NCBI GenBank assembly: GCA_016765375.1
Contig: JAESQB010000121.1
Location: forward strand, 9,942 to 16,186
Reading direction: 5' to 3'
From: Flavobacteriaceae bacterium
Lineage (GTDB): Bacteria; Bacteroidota; Bacteroidia; Flavobacteriales; Flavobacteriaceae
DNA length: 6,245 nt
The notes under the pieces are model-generated. The model did no database searches. It had not been told where the DNA came from and was given only the letters and a program-made list of their open reading frames with translations. A program made the position numbers and the translations under genes. Position 1 is the stretch's first letter. Each line of letters starts with the position of its first letter. Positions 5,690 through 6,245 of this stretch are shown in pieces.

Positions 5690-6245
5690 AAAATTACACA
5701 TACGTTTGGGTCTCTTTTATTATTCTGATTTTCGGTATTTGGTCGGTGCCTAAAATTGTAGCCTATCTTTCTAAACCTGATCTTGCGGTTATTGGTAAAG
5801 TACCCGATTTTAGTTTTACCAATCAAAATGAAAAAACCATTAATAATGCCAGTTATAAAGGCAAGGTATATGTTGTAGAGTTTTTCTTTAGCACCTGTCC
5901 TTCCATTTGTCCTATCATGACGGGTAATATGGTTAAAATTCAGGATGAATTTTTTGGTCACCCCAATTTTGGTGTCGCTTCCTTTTCAATTAACCCTCTT
6001 TATGATACGCCTCAGGTTTTAAAAGAATACGCTAAGGCCAATAAAATTACCAACCCCAATTGGAATCTACTAACCGGTGATATTGATGCCATTTATAATT
6101 TGGCAAACAAAGGGTTTAGCCTTTATGTAGCCGAAAGTGCCGAAGCCGAAGGTGGTTTTGAACACTCAGGCTATTTTGCTCTCATTGATAAAGAAGGCAA
6201 TATACGCTCTCGGTATGACGCATTTGAAAACCCCATAGTCTTCTA
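5686..6245 (+). CDS. SCO family copper chaperone (SCO1/SenC/PrrC), 3' end outside window
   Basis: The frame is open to the right edge, giving 186 complete codons. SCO proteins deliver copper to, or reduce the thiols of, the CuA site of oxidase subunit II. Residues about 5-28 form an N-terminal membrane anchor; the rest is a periplasmic thioredoxin-like domain. The copper ligands are all present: Cys71 and Cys75 in STCPSICP, and His160 in FEHSGYF. Other SCO marks are VPDFSF (39-44), SINPLYDTP (101-109, for the usual DPxxDTP with Asp replaced by Asn), the GD at 131-132 and LIDKEGNIR (166-174). The start is GTG 5686, which overlaps the previous stop as GTGA (4 bases). An in-frame TAA at 5677-5679 excludes any earlier start. 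The gene is translationally coupled to its cysteine-free paralog. Only the C-terminal tail is missing. Confidence 0.95.
   Translation, partial: MKNYTYVWVSFIILIFGIWSVPKIVAYLSKPDLAVIGKVPDFSFTNQNEKTINNASYKGKVYVVEFFFSTCPSICPIMTGNMVKIQDEFFGHPNFGVASFSINPLYDTPQVLKEYAKANKITNPNWNLLTGDIDAIYNLANKGFSLYVAESAEAEGGFEHSGYFALIDKEGNIRSRYDAFENPIVF

Noticed and set aside
5581..5961. Minus-strand open frame across the two SCO-family genes
   Set aside because: It overlaps the end of the SCO-like gene and the CxxxC-coding part of SCO, both clearly coding on the + strand.

Overview
The window looks like the chromosome of a member of the Bacteroidota, most likely a flavobacterium. It is AT-rich and its promoters fit the Bacteroidota pattern (TTG about 20 bases upstream of TAnnTTTG). 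Start sites lack Shine-Dalgarno sequences. The TonB protein has the 'YPGCE' lead-in and acidic linker typical of flavobacteria, and the oxidase genes include a long, Bacteroidota-style subunit III. The assignment rests on these signs alone.

Layout. Bases 1-513 hold the 3' end of a TonB energy transducer (+ strand). A hairpin with A/T tails at 534-567 serves as a terminator, probably for both this gene and the convergent one. Bases 613-1482 (- strand) encode an exported metallo-beta-lactamase-fold hydrolase. The 520-base gap at 1483-2002 lies between divergent genes. It holds 35 consecutive 7-bp repeats in unbroken register (1582-1826), an 18-bp perfect palindrome (1859-1876) and a good promoter (1912-1942).

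From 2003 to the right edge everything is on the + strand and forms a cytochrome c oxidase assembly and subunit operon: heme o synthase (cyoE), two different subunit III proteins, a subunit IV-family protein, an SCO-like protein without the copper-binding residues, and an intact SCO copper chaperone cut by the window edge. CyoE makes heme O, the precursor of heme A. The subunit III and IV proteins are membrane subunits. SCO delivers copper to the CuA site of subunit II. Subunits I and II are not in the window. Genes overlap or sit close together (TAATG between cyoE and the first subunit III, GTGA between the two SCO-family genes). A second promoter-like element precedes the SCO pair.

Most worth a second look are the heptamer array and its ordered two-class structure, the SCO paralog that has lost both cysteines and the metal-binding histidine, and the roughly 105-residue loop insertion in the second subunit III. 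None of these is proven to be a new system. The protein-coding part is otherwise ordinary respiratory housekeeping.
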